This document shows, one piece after another, positions 1 to 10,784 of a stretch of 64,000 bases of DNA. The position numbers were made by a program, and so were the translations under genes. The notes under the pieces were generated by a model. It did no database searches, had not been told where the DNA came from, and saw only the letters and a program-made list of their open reading frames with translations. The first letter of the stretch is position 1. Every line of letters starts with the position of its first letter. Origin of the DNA: Paramecium tetraurelia (lineage: Eukaryota > Ciliophora > Oligohymenophorea > Peniculida > Parameciidae); NCBI RefSeq assembly GCF_000165425.1, contig NW_001799024.1, forward strand, positions 151,327 through 215,326. The letters run 5' to 3'.

Positions 1-160
1 TCTTGCCATTCCTGCTATATTTCATTTGCATGTTAATCTAAGCTATTTTTGCCTACCAATTTCCCTTTGATATGACGCAAGTACAATTGGACTGCGTAAA
101 AGTATTTTCTTGACTAAAATTATTATATATATATAATGTTTTCAGAAATAATACCTTCAT
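1..160 (-). CDS. Possible 5' end of a gene running off the left edge
   Basis: Read on the minus strand with TAA/TAG as glutamine, an ATG at 160 opens a frame that continues to the edge of the window, 53 codons without TGA. The peptide contains two closely spaced cysteines (NCTC) and is not recognised. An intron starting GTATT just after the second codon is possible. It would be transcribed divergently from the gene at 223, leaving about 60 bp between starts, which is normal for compact ciliate genomes. The piece is short, so the call is weak. Confidence 0.33.
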
Positions 161-222
161 TAATGGATTATTCCCAACATCTGGATCGTACCATAAAGGA
201 ATTGTAATAACAAATATTGTAA

Positions 223-2783
223 ATGGAAACTATAACCAATAAGACTAACTCACATAAAAGACCACTTGAGATGAAATATTTATCTCACAAATCTTCTGTT
301 CCATCTACTCTCCCTGACATTAACAATGATATTGATAAAATCCTATAAACAGCTGAACAATTTTTAACAGATCCCAATAAAACATAAATTGAACCTAAGA
401 AATAAGAAAAGCAAGATTTTGAATAACCAAAAAGGAAATTAGAATCATTCAAATAGCCAAGCAACAAAAAATAAATTCTCTCTCGTAAAGTAAGTCAGAA
501 AAAGTTATCACCTTCTAAATTGTCAATGCACAAACGATCTGGATCTTTATACAAATAAGAGGTGACACCAAAAGTTACTTAGGTTCAACCAAAGTTTGCT
601 ATGCAATAAAGGGAATCCACCAAATCATTCAAAGATCAAAGCCGATTAATCAAGCAATCACCAACTAAATCAATTCATGAGAAAAATTCAATCCTTATTG
701 AAGATTAAAGTAAAGCCAAACCGCCTATTCCTTCTGTTCAGCCAGTTCGAAAATAACCTTCATAGCCTTATTTATAATTGCAACCCATTCCTTAATAACA
801 GTAATAGCAACAGAATTTGAATTCCTCATACACACAAGCACAGACAAATAATAATAAGATGGAGAACAACTAACAACAATAATAAAATGCATTGAAGAAG
901 TTTGATTTCAATGGGTACAAAGAATTGAGCAGATTGAAACGAATGAAGGATGCCATTTTTGTTGAATATCAATAAAGCTACACATATTTTAGAGAAAAAG
1001 AATAAAAAGCGAGGGCTAGGTTTCTTACTAAATTCCATTAGCATATGAATGAGAGAAAGAAGTTGCTATAATAATCTGCTTACGGAGATAAGCAAACCTT
1101 CTTCCTTCCTTAGTGATCAAATCCATCCATAATTCTTTTCTTTTATAGAAGAACAATTGACCATCGGGTAACCAAAAACTCTTCTGATCCTTAAATATTG
1201 TGAATAAGTTCAAAAAACCATTGATTCTATTGAAGTAAGACTATTTTCTATATTCAGTTTGATGATGAACTACTAAAGAACCTTAAGAGAGCCAATAAAT
1301 AAAACATTTCCAAGATATCCTTAACAGAATTGGTCGAAGTCTTTAAATTATGGAGTCAAGTCTAAATCATTAGATAAAATTATCAACAACTCACACAATT
1401 TATTCAACCTATACCAGAATTAACTTATGACTTGATTTAGTGGATTTGTTTAAGACCTAAAGTTATCAAGAAGGACAAATAGCAAGTACAATTAAGCCAG
1501 AAGGTCATTCGTTATAATCAATTTGCCACATCTTAGGAGGAAGCTCTTGAAACCAACAAACTGATTATTAAAGAAGAGATCTTTCGATTTCTGTGGGATA
1601 TTATTCAAAAATTGGTATTCTCATAATCGCAACTTGAAACTTCAATGGCTTTATTCAAATCCATTCTCAAATTCCTCACTAAAAACAATTGTAGTGTATA
1701 TGTGTATAAGAATTCAGATTTATTTATATGACATTAATATAATAAATGCATAATTAATTACTAACTAATAGATGTAATTTCAAAACTGATCGCATTTCCA
1801 AAATCCTGTCAGCCTACACTGTGGAAAGTGAAAAGCATAATCAACAGAGTTTTCGAATGTTGAGCTAGAAAATCAAGAGTAAAGTATAAATCTCAGATAT
1901 AAAAAGATAGGAAATTAAATCAGCGATCATCAAACTCTCTACCCTAAACCAGATATCAAAGACTCTAAAATAGAAATCTCTAAATTTTTTAGTGACCATA
2001 AAAAAACTCAGATCTAAATCAATGTTAAAGATTTACTCATGCATAAAAGTTAAATGCAAAAATCACTATCCAAAAAATCCAGAGATTCCAATCAACGATA
2101 AAATGAAATCATCGAAAAATTGAATAAGACATAGAACGAAATCTATAAGAATTACATTGCCAAAAGAGATTCTAATGGATCAAAAACTTATAGAGACTCA
2201 AGTAATTTCAGCCTCTTTACTTAGGGGATTTGGATATCCGTATCAAGTTGAATGATAAAAGTACTCAATCCCAACAAGCCTTACTCTAAACACTCATCAA
2301 TAAGAGCAATGAAAAAAAGTCAGTTGAACCAAGGGATTCCCCAGATCTATGTTATACCCCATCACATAACATGCTTCAATCTACCTTCTAAAATAGCTTG
2401 CTTATACGATCAGGAAGCTAAGGCAATGTGGCCAGCACCTCGAAATTAAATAATAAAATACAAGATTCAAAACTTAAAAAAATAAAAAACTATCTTGAAT
2501 AAGCTAAAACCCATCGACCAATCGCAGATTATTATAAACTGAGTCAAGAAATTGATAAGGTCAAAAAAGGCAAATTAGTTTAAGTGGAAAGAAATAAACT
2601 TCTATCCCTCCTAAAAATAGCATATCGAGCTAAATCTAAAATAGATTAATTTAATGAATATCTGAAAAAATAAGAAAAAATTTCAACTTTAATTTAGAGT
2701 TTCTTAATAAATGAGTGTACCTATTTATTTTTATATTAGTATTAACTGAAAATAGCATTGAATCAATCTTATCTTTGGAATGA
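223..2783 (+). CDS. Hypothetical protein, 802 aa, seven exons
   Basis: Not recognised. The ATG at 223 opens a glutamine- and serine-rich, probably disordered N-terminal third. A charged, largely helical middle follows, then a lysine-rich coiled-coil-like C-terminus. Six short introns fit: 1062-1092, 1235-1257, 1691-1710 (only 20 nt), 1879-1910, 2202-2224 and 2717-2739. Their removal leaves exactly 803 codons including TGA, which is strong support for the model. The first intron starts GTTG rather than the usual GTA and is the least certain. No membrane segment or signal peptide is visible. The last exon ends in an acidic tail. Many codons are TAA or TAG, as expected under the ciliate code. 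Confidence 0.75.
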
Positions 2784-4731
2784 ATTTTCTATTTTTATTC
2801 ATTAATAATGACAATACTAGTTTATAACAATAAACTGATTGAATTATCTACTCTATGCATTCTAATAGTTATTTAGAATTTTTTTTTTCCAAAATTATGA
2901 TAAAGACAACTTTATTAAATATAAGTCAAATAATTTCTAGGGTGTAAAAAAATAATATTCTTAAACAAAAAAAATGTTTATCCACAAAAGCACTTAGAAA
3001 AGAAATAAAATAAAATAAGCATAAGGATTATATATTTGGTGTCAAAGTTTCAATATTATTATGACGAACATTGATATCAGTATATTATTATATAAAATAA
3101 AGGAATAAGGAATATCTTGAGATTGGTCATCAAATTAGATTCAAATATTCTTCTATCGTTTTTCCGATTATTATTATATTATACCCTTGATGGGAATATG
3201 AAAACAATGGCATAATTTCAGTGCCAGTTTGAATAATAGGTGAAGGTTATCAGATAAATTTCAAATTTTGGAAATTTTAATTTAGATTGTATAACTTTAT
3301 ATTCTATATGAATAGATATTTTATTATATTCAATAATATTCTTGATATAAATTTATCCACTATAGTATTAATGATGAATTCTTTGTATCGTCTTTCAAAA
3401 AATATTAAAATATTTGCTTATATATCTTAGATGATCGATCTATGCATTTCTAGTTCCATATTAAATAACTTAAAATACTCTTTATTACACATCAAACAAT
3501 TGATAGGATTGAGTCAATTGTGATAAAATATATCGAGATTTTTGCCAGAAAAAATGCTATTACTTATCTTATGTTGATATACTTTTTCTAGATCATTATG
3601 CCCTTGTGCATATATTTAAATAAAGAACAGACTAACCTTGAAGGATTTTCAATAAACTACTCTTATACAAAAATATCTAATTATTATTATTCAATGTATA
3701 CAATATAATTTTAAAAATCTTATTGTCATTTGAAATAATGGAGTTCTTTAAAAAATTTTACAATTTTATAAACTGTGGTAATGAGGGTCATAATATTTAA
3801 TTCAACTTAAAGTTTCCTTTTTCAAGAATGAAATTCGCCAAGTTAAATACTTTCTTCAAGTTTAATCTTGATCTTAACAATAAACATTGAATAGTCGTTA
3901 TCATCCTCAATTTCTTCCAGATAAATAATTTAACTTTTAGGTTTTTATTAAAATGCTATTATTTTGGTGTTTCAATTTAAATCTTTTGCTAAGTTTACTC
4001 AATTAGACGCTTATTTGATTAAGCCATTTAGATTTATACTCTATTTATGGATAAGCCTAATTATTTCGAAATATAATTTTTCATTTATGTTTTACAGAAT
4101 TTTCATTTATTAGGTTATTTATTTTTGTATTTGATTTTGATTTCCTATTAATTGAATTTAGTATTTCTTGTTGGATAGATGAAACCTAATGTTACATATT
4201 TTTTTTTATTATTATCTCCATTAGAATTTTTGTCTCTTTCATTCTTATGATTTCTTCTTCATTAAAATCTAAGATTTTAAGAAAAATTAAAGTTTCTTTT
4301 ACCAGAAAGATATATATAACTTTTAATGGTAAAATATAATTAACCTATGAAGAACTCTGCTCACAACTATAAATTCAAACTTATTTCGTCATCGAACACT
4401 CGCCTAAAGTTTTTAATTCAAAGTAGGACTCTACAAATTCATTAAGTCTGTTCAACATGCAGGTTGAAGCTCCTCCATTGTTTCATTTTTAAAGGGTATC
4501 AATTATCATATCTTCTTATTTGCTGATATATCTTCAAAAATAAATATAGAAGCATCAATTTGAAGAACAATTGAATTGTGATGAATGGCTGATTTTTAAT
4601 AATTAAAAATATACAATATAAAAGAATAATCATTTACACTATTTATATTCTTAAAAGAATTACGAAGACCAAGTTGATTTGAGTACAATTCTATGATTTT
4701 ATATAACATTAAAATATTTTATTATTTGTTT
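2784..4731. other. Long stretch without a convincing gene
   Basis: About 1.95 kb of very AT-rich sequence. Short open pieces occur near 4350-4530 on both strands, for example a minus-strand run reading MLNRLNEFVESYFELK. They cannot be joined into a gene, so they may be relics of a decayed gene. Nothing else is supported. Confidence 0.5.
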
Positions 4732-5622
4732 TCAAACAATCCTTCTCTAACTTATATAGCACTTCAAAGTTTAACCATTTTATATTTGATATTCCTGGAA
4801 AGAACATTCGTGTTGGCATAGCACTCCATTCGAATAAACTATTATTTCTCCTTGTTCGTTTCCAAGACTAATACGGATTTTATCAATTAAATCTAACAAC
4901 AAAGAATTAGGGTTATAACAGGCCTTAAATGATCTTGATGATTGTGGGAATTCTAAATCTACTGTGATTTCTGGATTCAATATATTTTTATTTGATAGAC
5001 CCTTTGGTTGAATTGCTGTAGTTTCTTGTATTTTCATTTCACTTTTGAACAAAGCTTAATCAATCTGGAAATGTAATTTTTCTTTTTCCTTTTAAGGGTA
5101 TTATATATCTGGAGATTAATCAAAGTTTTCTTCTAATTCTAAAATCTTACTTATTTTTTTGCTCTCTATCAGTATTTTTTCAACTGATTCAGTCAAGCAC
5201 TTCTTCAGGTCATTTAATAGATTGAGTAATTCTCTTAACTCTTTATCTTTATTCCTTAAGGAATCCTTTTGATCAAGTAGTTATAAATAGCAGCTGATTT
5301 AAGTGTTGCTTAAGTTTATAACCTCCATATCACTACAACCCGATAAATTGTTTTAAATACTATCTACTTATTCATACGTCTGTTTATTTTAGCTAATGGC
5401 TTTACTCATTTTGCTTTTATATTGTAAATCAATTTCATTTAGTGTTTCCAATAATTAAGTTTGTAAATTTTTCATTGTTAACAATTGTTTTAGAAGCTTT
5501 CCGACTTAAGTATTTAAATCATTTATGGAAATAACATCATCCTTATTTATTGAGTTTTCTTCAAGGAAGCATTTTAGGCACATTTTTAGTTTCTTATAAA
5601 GTTGAGGTTTCTTACAAATCAT
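4732..5622 (-). CDS. Zinc-finger/coiled-coil/ubiquitin-like protein, paralog A
   Basis: One open frame of 296 codons from ATG 5622 to TGA 4732. The N-terminus has a C-x2-C pair (MCLKC) like the zinc-binding start of the paralogs at 6553 and 9672. A leucine-rich coiled coil of about 150 residues follows. The last ~75 residues look like a ubiquitin fold, ending QIQNGQTLKCYI, which matches the last strand of ubiquitin-like domains. In paralogs B and C the protein starts further upstream with a C-x2-H pair. Here the matching DNA (about 5625-5670) is present but out of frame, so the N-terminus is either shortened or broken. It lies next to a CEP104 3' fragment, in the same order as in copies B and C. 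Function unknown; the domain calls are by eye. Confidence 0.6.
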
Positions 5623-5710
5623 AGTTATTAATTCTTACAGGAAAGTGATTAGTTAATCATTGGATACAATAAATTTTAGTTAATAATAAAAATGTATTAA
5701 AATGGATTTA

Positions 5711-5971
5711 TCATTTTTTGCTTAATTAGGAATTATTTATTTTATCTTGGTTTTTGTTTTAAGATATATTATTTATGGACTTATCAAGATCTTATTTTTA
5801 AATGTTGGCATTATCTTTTTGCATTTTTAGTAAAGCTGATTAATTTTCTTCTTATTCCTCTTCAGGTACAAGACTCAAACCTCTATCAACTTGTTTGCTT
5901 CCAGGAGCTTATTAATCTATTTCATCCAATCTTGCCATAATTTAATCTTTCAAACCAGGTTTAAGATTTCC
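5711..5971 (-). pseudogene. CEP104 3'-end fragment, copy A
   Basis: Near-identical to the last ~260 bp of the complete CEP104 gene (10785-11045), in the same orientation and with the same TGA. It starts abruptly at 5971, where it abuts the oppositely oriented copy B. No upstream exons are present, so it cannot encode CEP104. It sits just upstream of ubiquitin-like paralog A, as the real gene does for paralog C. Confidence 0.75.
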
Positions 5972-6477
5972 CTACTTTATTTGTTCCACCTGATAAATAG
6001 CCAACAAGGATTATATAGGCTAGATTAGAGATAGTATCAAATGTTCTTTAGGAGTTTGGATATGATTAGAGATAATTTAATCATCAAGATATTTTCTTCA
6101 TTTTAGCAACTCCTTGTTTATTTCATTAGGCGAATGAAATTAGACTTTTAAGTATTGAAGTTATAGCAGCTTTATATCAATTTGTTGGAGTAGAAATCAG
6201 AACTATGGTTGATGCTATTGAAAATCTTAAACCTGGTTTGAAAGATTAAATTATGGCAAGATTGGATGAAATAGATTAATAAGCTCCTGAAGCAAACAAG
6301 TTGATAGAGGTCTGAGTCTTGTACCTGAAGAGGAATAGGAAGAAAATTAATCAGCTTTACTAAAAAAGCAAAAAGATAATGCCAACATTTAAGAATAAGA
6401 TCTTGATAAGTCCATAAATAATATATCTTAAGACAAAAACTAAGATAAAATAAATGATTCCTAATTAAGCAAAAGAT
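5972..6477 (+). pseudogene. CEP104 3'-end fragment, copy B, inverted
   Basis: Near-identical to the reverse complement of 10785-11296, the last part of the TOG domain and the tail of CEP104. It begins at a junction with copy A and has no start or upstream exons. One G is missing near 6289 (CTCCTGAAGC against CTCCTGGAAGC in copies A and C), which shifts the frame. It runs straight on into ubiquitin-like paralog B, so the block was copied as one piece. Confidence 0.8.
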
Positions 6478-6552
6478 GATAAATCCATTTTAATACATTT
6501 TTATTATTAACTAAGATTATTATGACAATAATTAATGAGCAACTCATAGTAA

Positions 6553-7545
6553 ATGTTCTGTCAAGATCATAAAAACTAATAAATTACAGCAATTTGTAAA
6601 ATTCCTCGATCTAATGGTAAAACAAAAATGTGCCAAAGATGCCTTGTAAATGATCGCAGTATCAAAGAGGGAGATATTATCTTCATTAATGAATTTGAAA
6701 CTGAGATAGAAAGTTTGAGATCAGCTTTAGAAACAATACAAAATACACAATTATGATAATTGGAAATATTAAATGAGATACATTAATCATAAGATAGATT
6801 AAGGTAAGTCATCCTTCTTATGAGACAGAAAAAACATTCTTTAGATAATTTTGTACAAAGATCTTTAAGTTCTTTGTAAATAGAAAGCATTAACTTAAGT
6901 GACAATGAAGTAAGTGATTTTATGTAACTATTTAATCCAACAGGAATTGTTAAGAAGTATAAATCTAGAGTTATAAGAATCTCTCAATCCATTAAGAGAT
7001 TTAAGAACACGTTTAAACTAATAATGTGAAAGGATTCTATAAGACATCTAATCAATAAATCAGATTCTAAATGAAGAAGAATCAATCTTCTCAGAAAATT
7101 AATAAGAAAATTAACATCAGGAACATCAGAATCATGACCTTAATTCATATGTGTCTATGAGTATGTCTTAAGGTTTTATATTATTATAATAATAGGTTAT
7201 TAAAGCCGAATTAAAAGTTCATTACTGGAATCATACAAACAAGTCATTTAGAATTCATAATAATAACGCGAGGAGCTATGTTAAATTCTTCCTGAATAAT
7301 TAAGATGCTAATATAATTAAACTTTAACAATAATTTTAGTTTTCGATCATTTGGTAAACGCATATGAAATTGAAATTGATTCACAAGCGTCTATAGGAGA
7401 TTTAGCTCAAGAATTCAAAATTGTTCTTAATCATCAAAAAGAAATACTTTTTTCTTTTGAAGGCAATATTTTAGAAGAGGAATTTACGTTTCAATAACTA
7501 AATATTTAAAATGGTTATACCCTCTAAGCTTAACTAATTTATTGA
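6553..7545 (+). pseudogene. Zinc-finger/coiled-coil/ubiquitin-like protein, paralog B, disrupted
   Basis: Starts MFCQDHKNQQITAICK with C-x2-H, C and C-x2-C spacing suggesting a B-box-like zinc site. A coiled coil follows, then a C-terminal ubiquitin-like domain ending NIQNGYTLQAQLIY. Compared with paralog C the first ~650 bp are nearly identical, but this copy has an in-frame TGA at 6754-6756, where C has TAA (Gln), and an extra C near 6936. A 23-nt intron beginning GTTTTATATT is shared with C. Just after it the two copies suddenly diverge, though the ubiquitin-like ends are still related. With both lesions it cannot make the full protein, unless they are sequence errors. Confidence 0.7.
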
Positions 7546-8499
7546 AAATAAAACATAAATATTATAAACATAATTTTTTAATTGTATTATTGTCTTCTAA
7601 CAAAATTTTTTGAAATTGTTTGAAATCTATAAAATTATTATGTTTATAAAAAGTTAAGTATTTTTCTTGAAAATTTTGCTAGCCCAATTAGAAGACTTCT
7701 AATATGTTATAGATATAAAACTATGTAAAAGCATAATATCAAAATAAAGTATATTTGTCATATGTTCTTATATATAATAGTGTTGCCAATACTTTTCAGA
7801 ATATATTATATATAGCAACATTACCAAACTTAAATTTAATATATAATAAAATATTTTGTTATAATATTGTTGAATTATTTCATACTCTTTATTTTAGATA
7901 ACAGATTACAACCTGACTGTTTGAAATATATTATTGTTGAAAAGTTCTTTCTAACAGTAGAATAATCTCATTATGGTACATTATTATTTTTGGTAAATAA
8001 TTTCTAATTCATTTGAATTCTTTTCACAAGCTTTCCTATTGAAAGTTATGAATCCAATTAAATATTAATTTCTCTTTTTTACATAGTGGAATTTAAAAGT
8101 TATTTCAATTTGTGAATTTGTTAGATTCTGATTTATTAATCTCTTGGTTAAGGTTAAGCCGAATTTAAATAATTATATTTAACTTCCTAATTGATTTTAA
8201 ATATCTCCTTCACTGGCGTTTGAATAATCTTGTATTTCTAATTAGGAAGTTTCTGATAAGATCTAATACGATATGTTTAACTTATATCTATGTTTTCAAA
8301 ATGACCTAATATAATAATTAAATAAAACTTCTTATCATATTATCATCTAGGAATATAACAGGATTCTATTAAGTAAAATTTGATTCTTAGAATGATCCTA
8401 TCTCTTATTTGTACTAATTTGATTGAAATTCTAGGAAAGGTTAACTATTTTTTTATGGTGAAGATTAACTGTAGCTCGAATTATCCCTTATGATAATAT
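7546..8499. other. AT-rich stretch without a supported gene
   Basis: About 950 bp between the 3' end of paralog B and a decayed paralog on the other strand. No frame longer than a few dozen codons stands out under the ciliate code. Part of it may be the eroded 3' end of the copy at 8500-8760. Confidence 0.45.
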
Positions 8500-8760
8500 T
8501 CTTATTAATTTTCTTATTAAATGGATTTTTCTTCATTAAGAATCTGATCTATTGATTAGATGAATAGAGAAATTTTCACATCATGTTCTTAAATCTTTTA
8601 ATGGATCGAGAGATTTTATAACCATAGAATTATATTTCGTAACAATTCCTGTTGATTAAATAGTTCCATAAAATCACTACTTCATTGTCGCTAAAGCAAT
8701 GCTCTCTTATTAAAAAGATTTCTTTACATTAAGTTTAAGAGAGGAGAAAATATAAATAAT
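8500..8760 (-). pseudogene. Decayed fourth copy of the ubiquitin-like gene family (D)
   Basis: Clearly related by DNA to the coiled-coil part of paralog C (about 10140-10400), same orientation. Shared stretches include TAATGGATCGAGAGATTTTATA against TAATGGATTGAGAGATTTTTATA, and AACAATTCCTGTTGATTAAA. Many substitutions and indels break the frame. Start and zinc-binding part are absent. It precedes the plus-strand gene at 8797. Confidence 0.6.
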
Positions 8761-8796
8761 AGAAAGTGGACTAATAGTAAAGTTCCTATAATCTTT

Positions 8797-9710
8797 ATGA
8801 GAAACATGAAAACGATCTCAGAATTTACTAAATTGTCTCATAAACTCCAGCTCAAAATGAGCAATTAATTATTAATTAATATATTTCAGTTTATAGTGAG
8901 TGGAAAGCCTACATTAAGAAAAGATTAGTTATGAAGGATAATCTGAATACTCCTATATTTTTAAAGTAAATTTCATATAAAATTGGATTAAAAAATCATA
9001 TGATAAGTGCTAGTTATTTTTTCTAATCACTAAAATATTATCCTTAGAATTTTTGCAAAAATCTAAACTCCAAAGAGAAAATTTGTTAACTCTCAAAAAC
9101 ACACGAAAAGTTAGTTCCCTTTAAGACATTCTTAAAACAATTACCGCAAGGCAAAAGCCTGAAGTTTCTTTATTTTCTCAGTGATACCGAATCCTCAGCA
9201 TATGCTAATAATTCGAACGAAATTTCTTTTTCTATAATTAAGTCTTTAAAGAAACTCAAGAAGATAAATATTAAATACGGCTAGTGATATTAATAACTCT
9301 TAAGTAACACCAGTTTTTTGAAACAGGTTTCTTCCTCAATTATTAGAGACATATAAGATATCCAGAGCTCATTTTTTATTGGTATTTCTTTTAATCATAT
9401 AACAAATGGCTTCTATAATTTTATAAAGAACTTTAACGATTTAAGAATTTCAAATGAACTAATTATTCTTAATAGAATAAATTTTATAATTTTATAAGAT
9501 GTTATTTTTCACCCTCAATAATAAATAACTTAGATATTAATAATTTTCACAACAAATTATTATTAATATTGGCAAGAAATATTTCCAAGACTTCAACAAT
9601 TCCAAACAATTTTGTTAGAGGACAATAATACAATTAAAAAATTATGTTTTCAAAATATTTATGTTTTATTTTCAATATTTTAGCTAACCCTAGAGAGTAA
9701 AACCATTTGA
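8797..9710 (+). CDS. Hypothetical protein, 289 aa
   Basis: ATG at 8797, TGA at 9708-9710. Two short introns (8896-8918 and 9284-9304, both starting GTG) restore the frame to exactly 290 codons. The sequence is rich in Leu, Ile, Phe, Asn and Lys, with a hint of leucine-rich-repeat rhythm (SIIKSLKKLKKINIKYG). No membrane anchor or catalytic motif is seen. GTG introns are uncommon in Paramecium, so a shorter gene starting at the ATG near 8930 is possible. Its last ~39 bp overlap the 3' end of the convergent gene at 9672. Function unknown. Confidence 0.5.
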
Positions 9711-10711
9711 AATATTTAATTATTTCAAGGATTTTTCCTCATTTAAAATGTTATTTTTGTACAAAAATATTATTTCCTTTTGATGATTAAGAACAATTTT
9801 GAATTCCTGAGCTAATTCTCCTATGGTCAAATATGGATCAACTTCAACTTCAAAGATATTTGCCAAAATATCGAAATTTAAATTTATTAAGATGTTTTCA
9901 TTTAATTCTCTTCCTGATTACCTTTTTAAAATAATTTAGGATGATATTGAATTTACAAACATCTACGTATTAAAAAGAGATTCATTGATTTAATATTAAT
10001 AGTTTTAAATGATTTTTTAGAATGATTCCGCTACAGGACTTTCGGCTCGACTATTAGAGAAGTAATAACTTTCGGGATTAGCTATTATTATAATAATATA
10101 AAACCTAAAGACACATATGAATTAAGGTCATGATTCTGATGTTCCTGATGTTAATTTTCTTATTAATTTTCTGAGAAGATTGATTCTTCTTCATTTAGAA
10201 TCTGATTTATTGATTAGATGTCTTATAGAATTTTTTCACATTATTAGTTTAAACGTGTTCTTAAATCTTTTAATGGATTGAGAGATTTTTATAACTCTAG
10301 ATTTATACTTCTTAACAATTCCTGTTGATTAAATAGTTACATAAAATCACTTACTTCATTGTCACTTAAGTTAATGCTTTCTATTTACAAAGAACTTAAA
10401 GATCTTTGTATAAAATTATCTAAAGAATGTTTTTTCTGTCTCATAAGAAGGATGACTTACCTTAATCTATCTTATGATTAATGTATTTCATTTAATATTT
10501 CCAATTATTATAATTGTGTATTTTGTATTGTTTCTAAAGCTGATTTCAAACTTTCTATCTCAGTTTCAAATTCATTAATGAAGATAATATCTCCCTCTTT
10601 GATACTGCGATCATTTACAAGGCATTTTTGGCACATTTTTGTTTTACCATTAGATCGAGGAATTTTACAAATTGCTGTAATTTATTAGTTTTTATGATCT
10701 TGACAGAACAT
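9672..10711 (-). CDS. Zinc-finger/coiled-coil/ubiquitin-like protein, paralog C, intact
   Basis: ATG at 10711, one 23-nt intron at 10082-10104, TGA at 9672; exactly 339 codons including the stop. Domains in order: residues ~1-45 with C-x2-H...C...C-x2-C (FCQDHKN..., KMCQKC) like a B-box zinc finger; a long glutamine- and leucine-rich coiled coil to about residue 250; and a C-terminal ubiquitin-like domain of ~75 residues ending NISNGFTLQGQLKY. There is no diglycine end, so it would not be conjugated. This is the only undamaged member with a full N-terminus. It lies 73 bp downstream of CEP104 on the same strand. The layout resembles TRIM-like adaptors, but there is no RING, and the function is not known. 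Confidence 0.72.
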
Positions 10712-10784
10712 TTACTATGAGTTGCTCATTAATTATTGTTATAATAATTTTAGTTAATAATAAAAATGTATTAAAATGGATTTA

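Noticed and set aside
1691-1775. An unexcised internal eliminated sequence (TA-bounded) in the gene at 223
   Set aside because: The interruption can be excised at TA boundaries, but the ends do not fit the TAYAGYNR consensus, and a simple 20-nt intron at 1691-1710 restores the frame with the rest as coding sequence.
1100-2250. Gene at 223 as a pseudogene with four frameshifts
   Set aside because: Each frame change coincides with a 20-32 nt GT...AG interval, and the total exon length is an exact number of codons.
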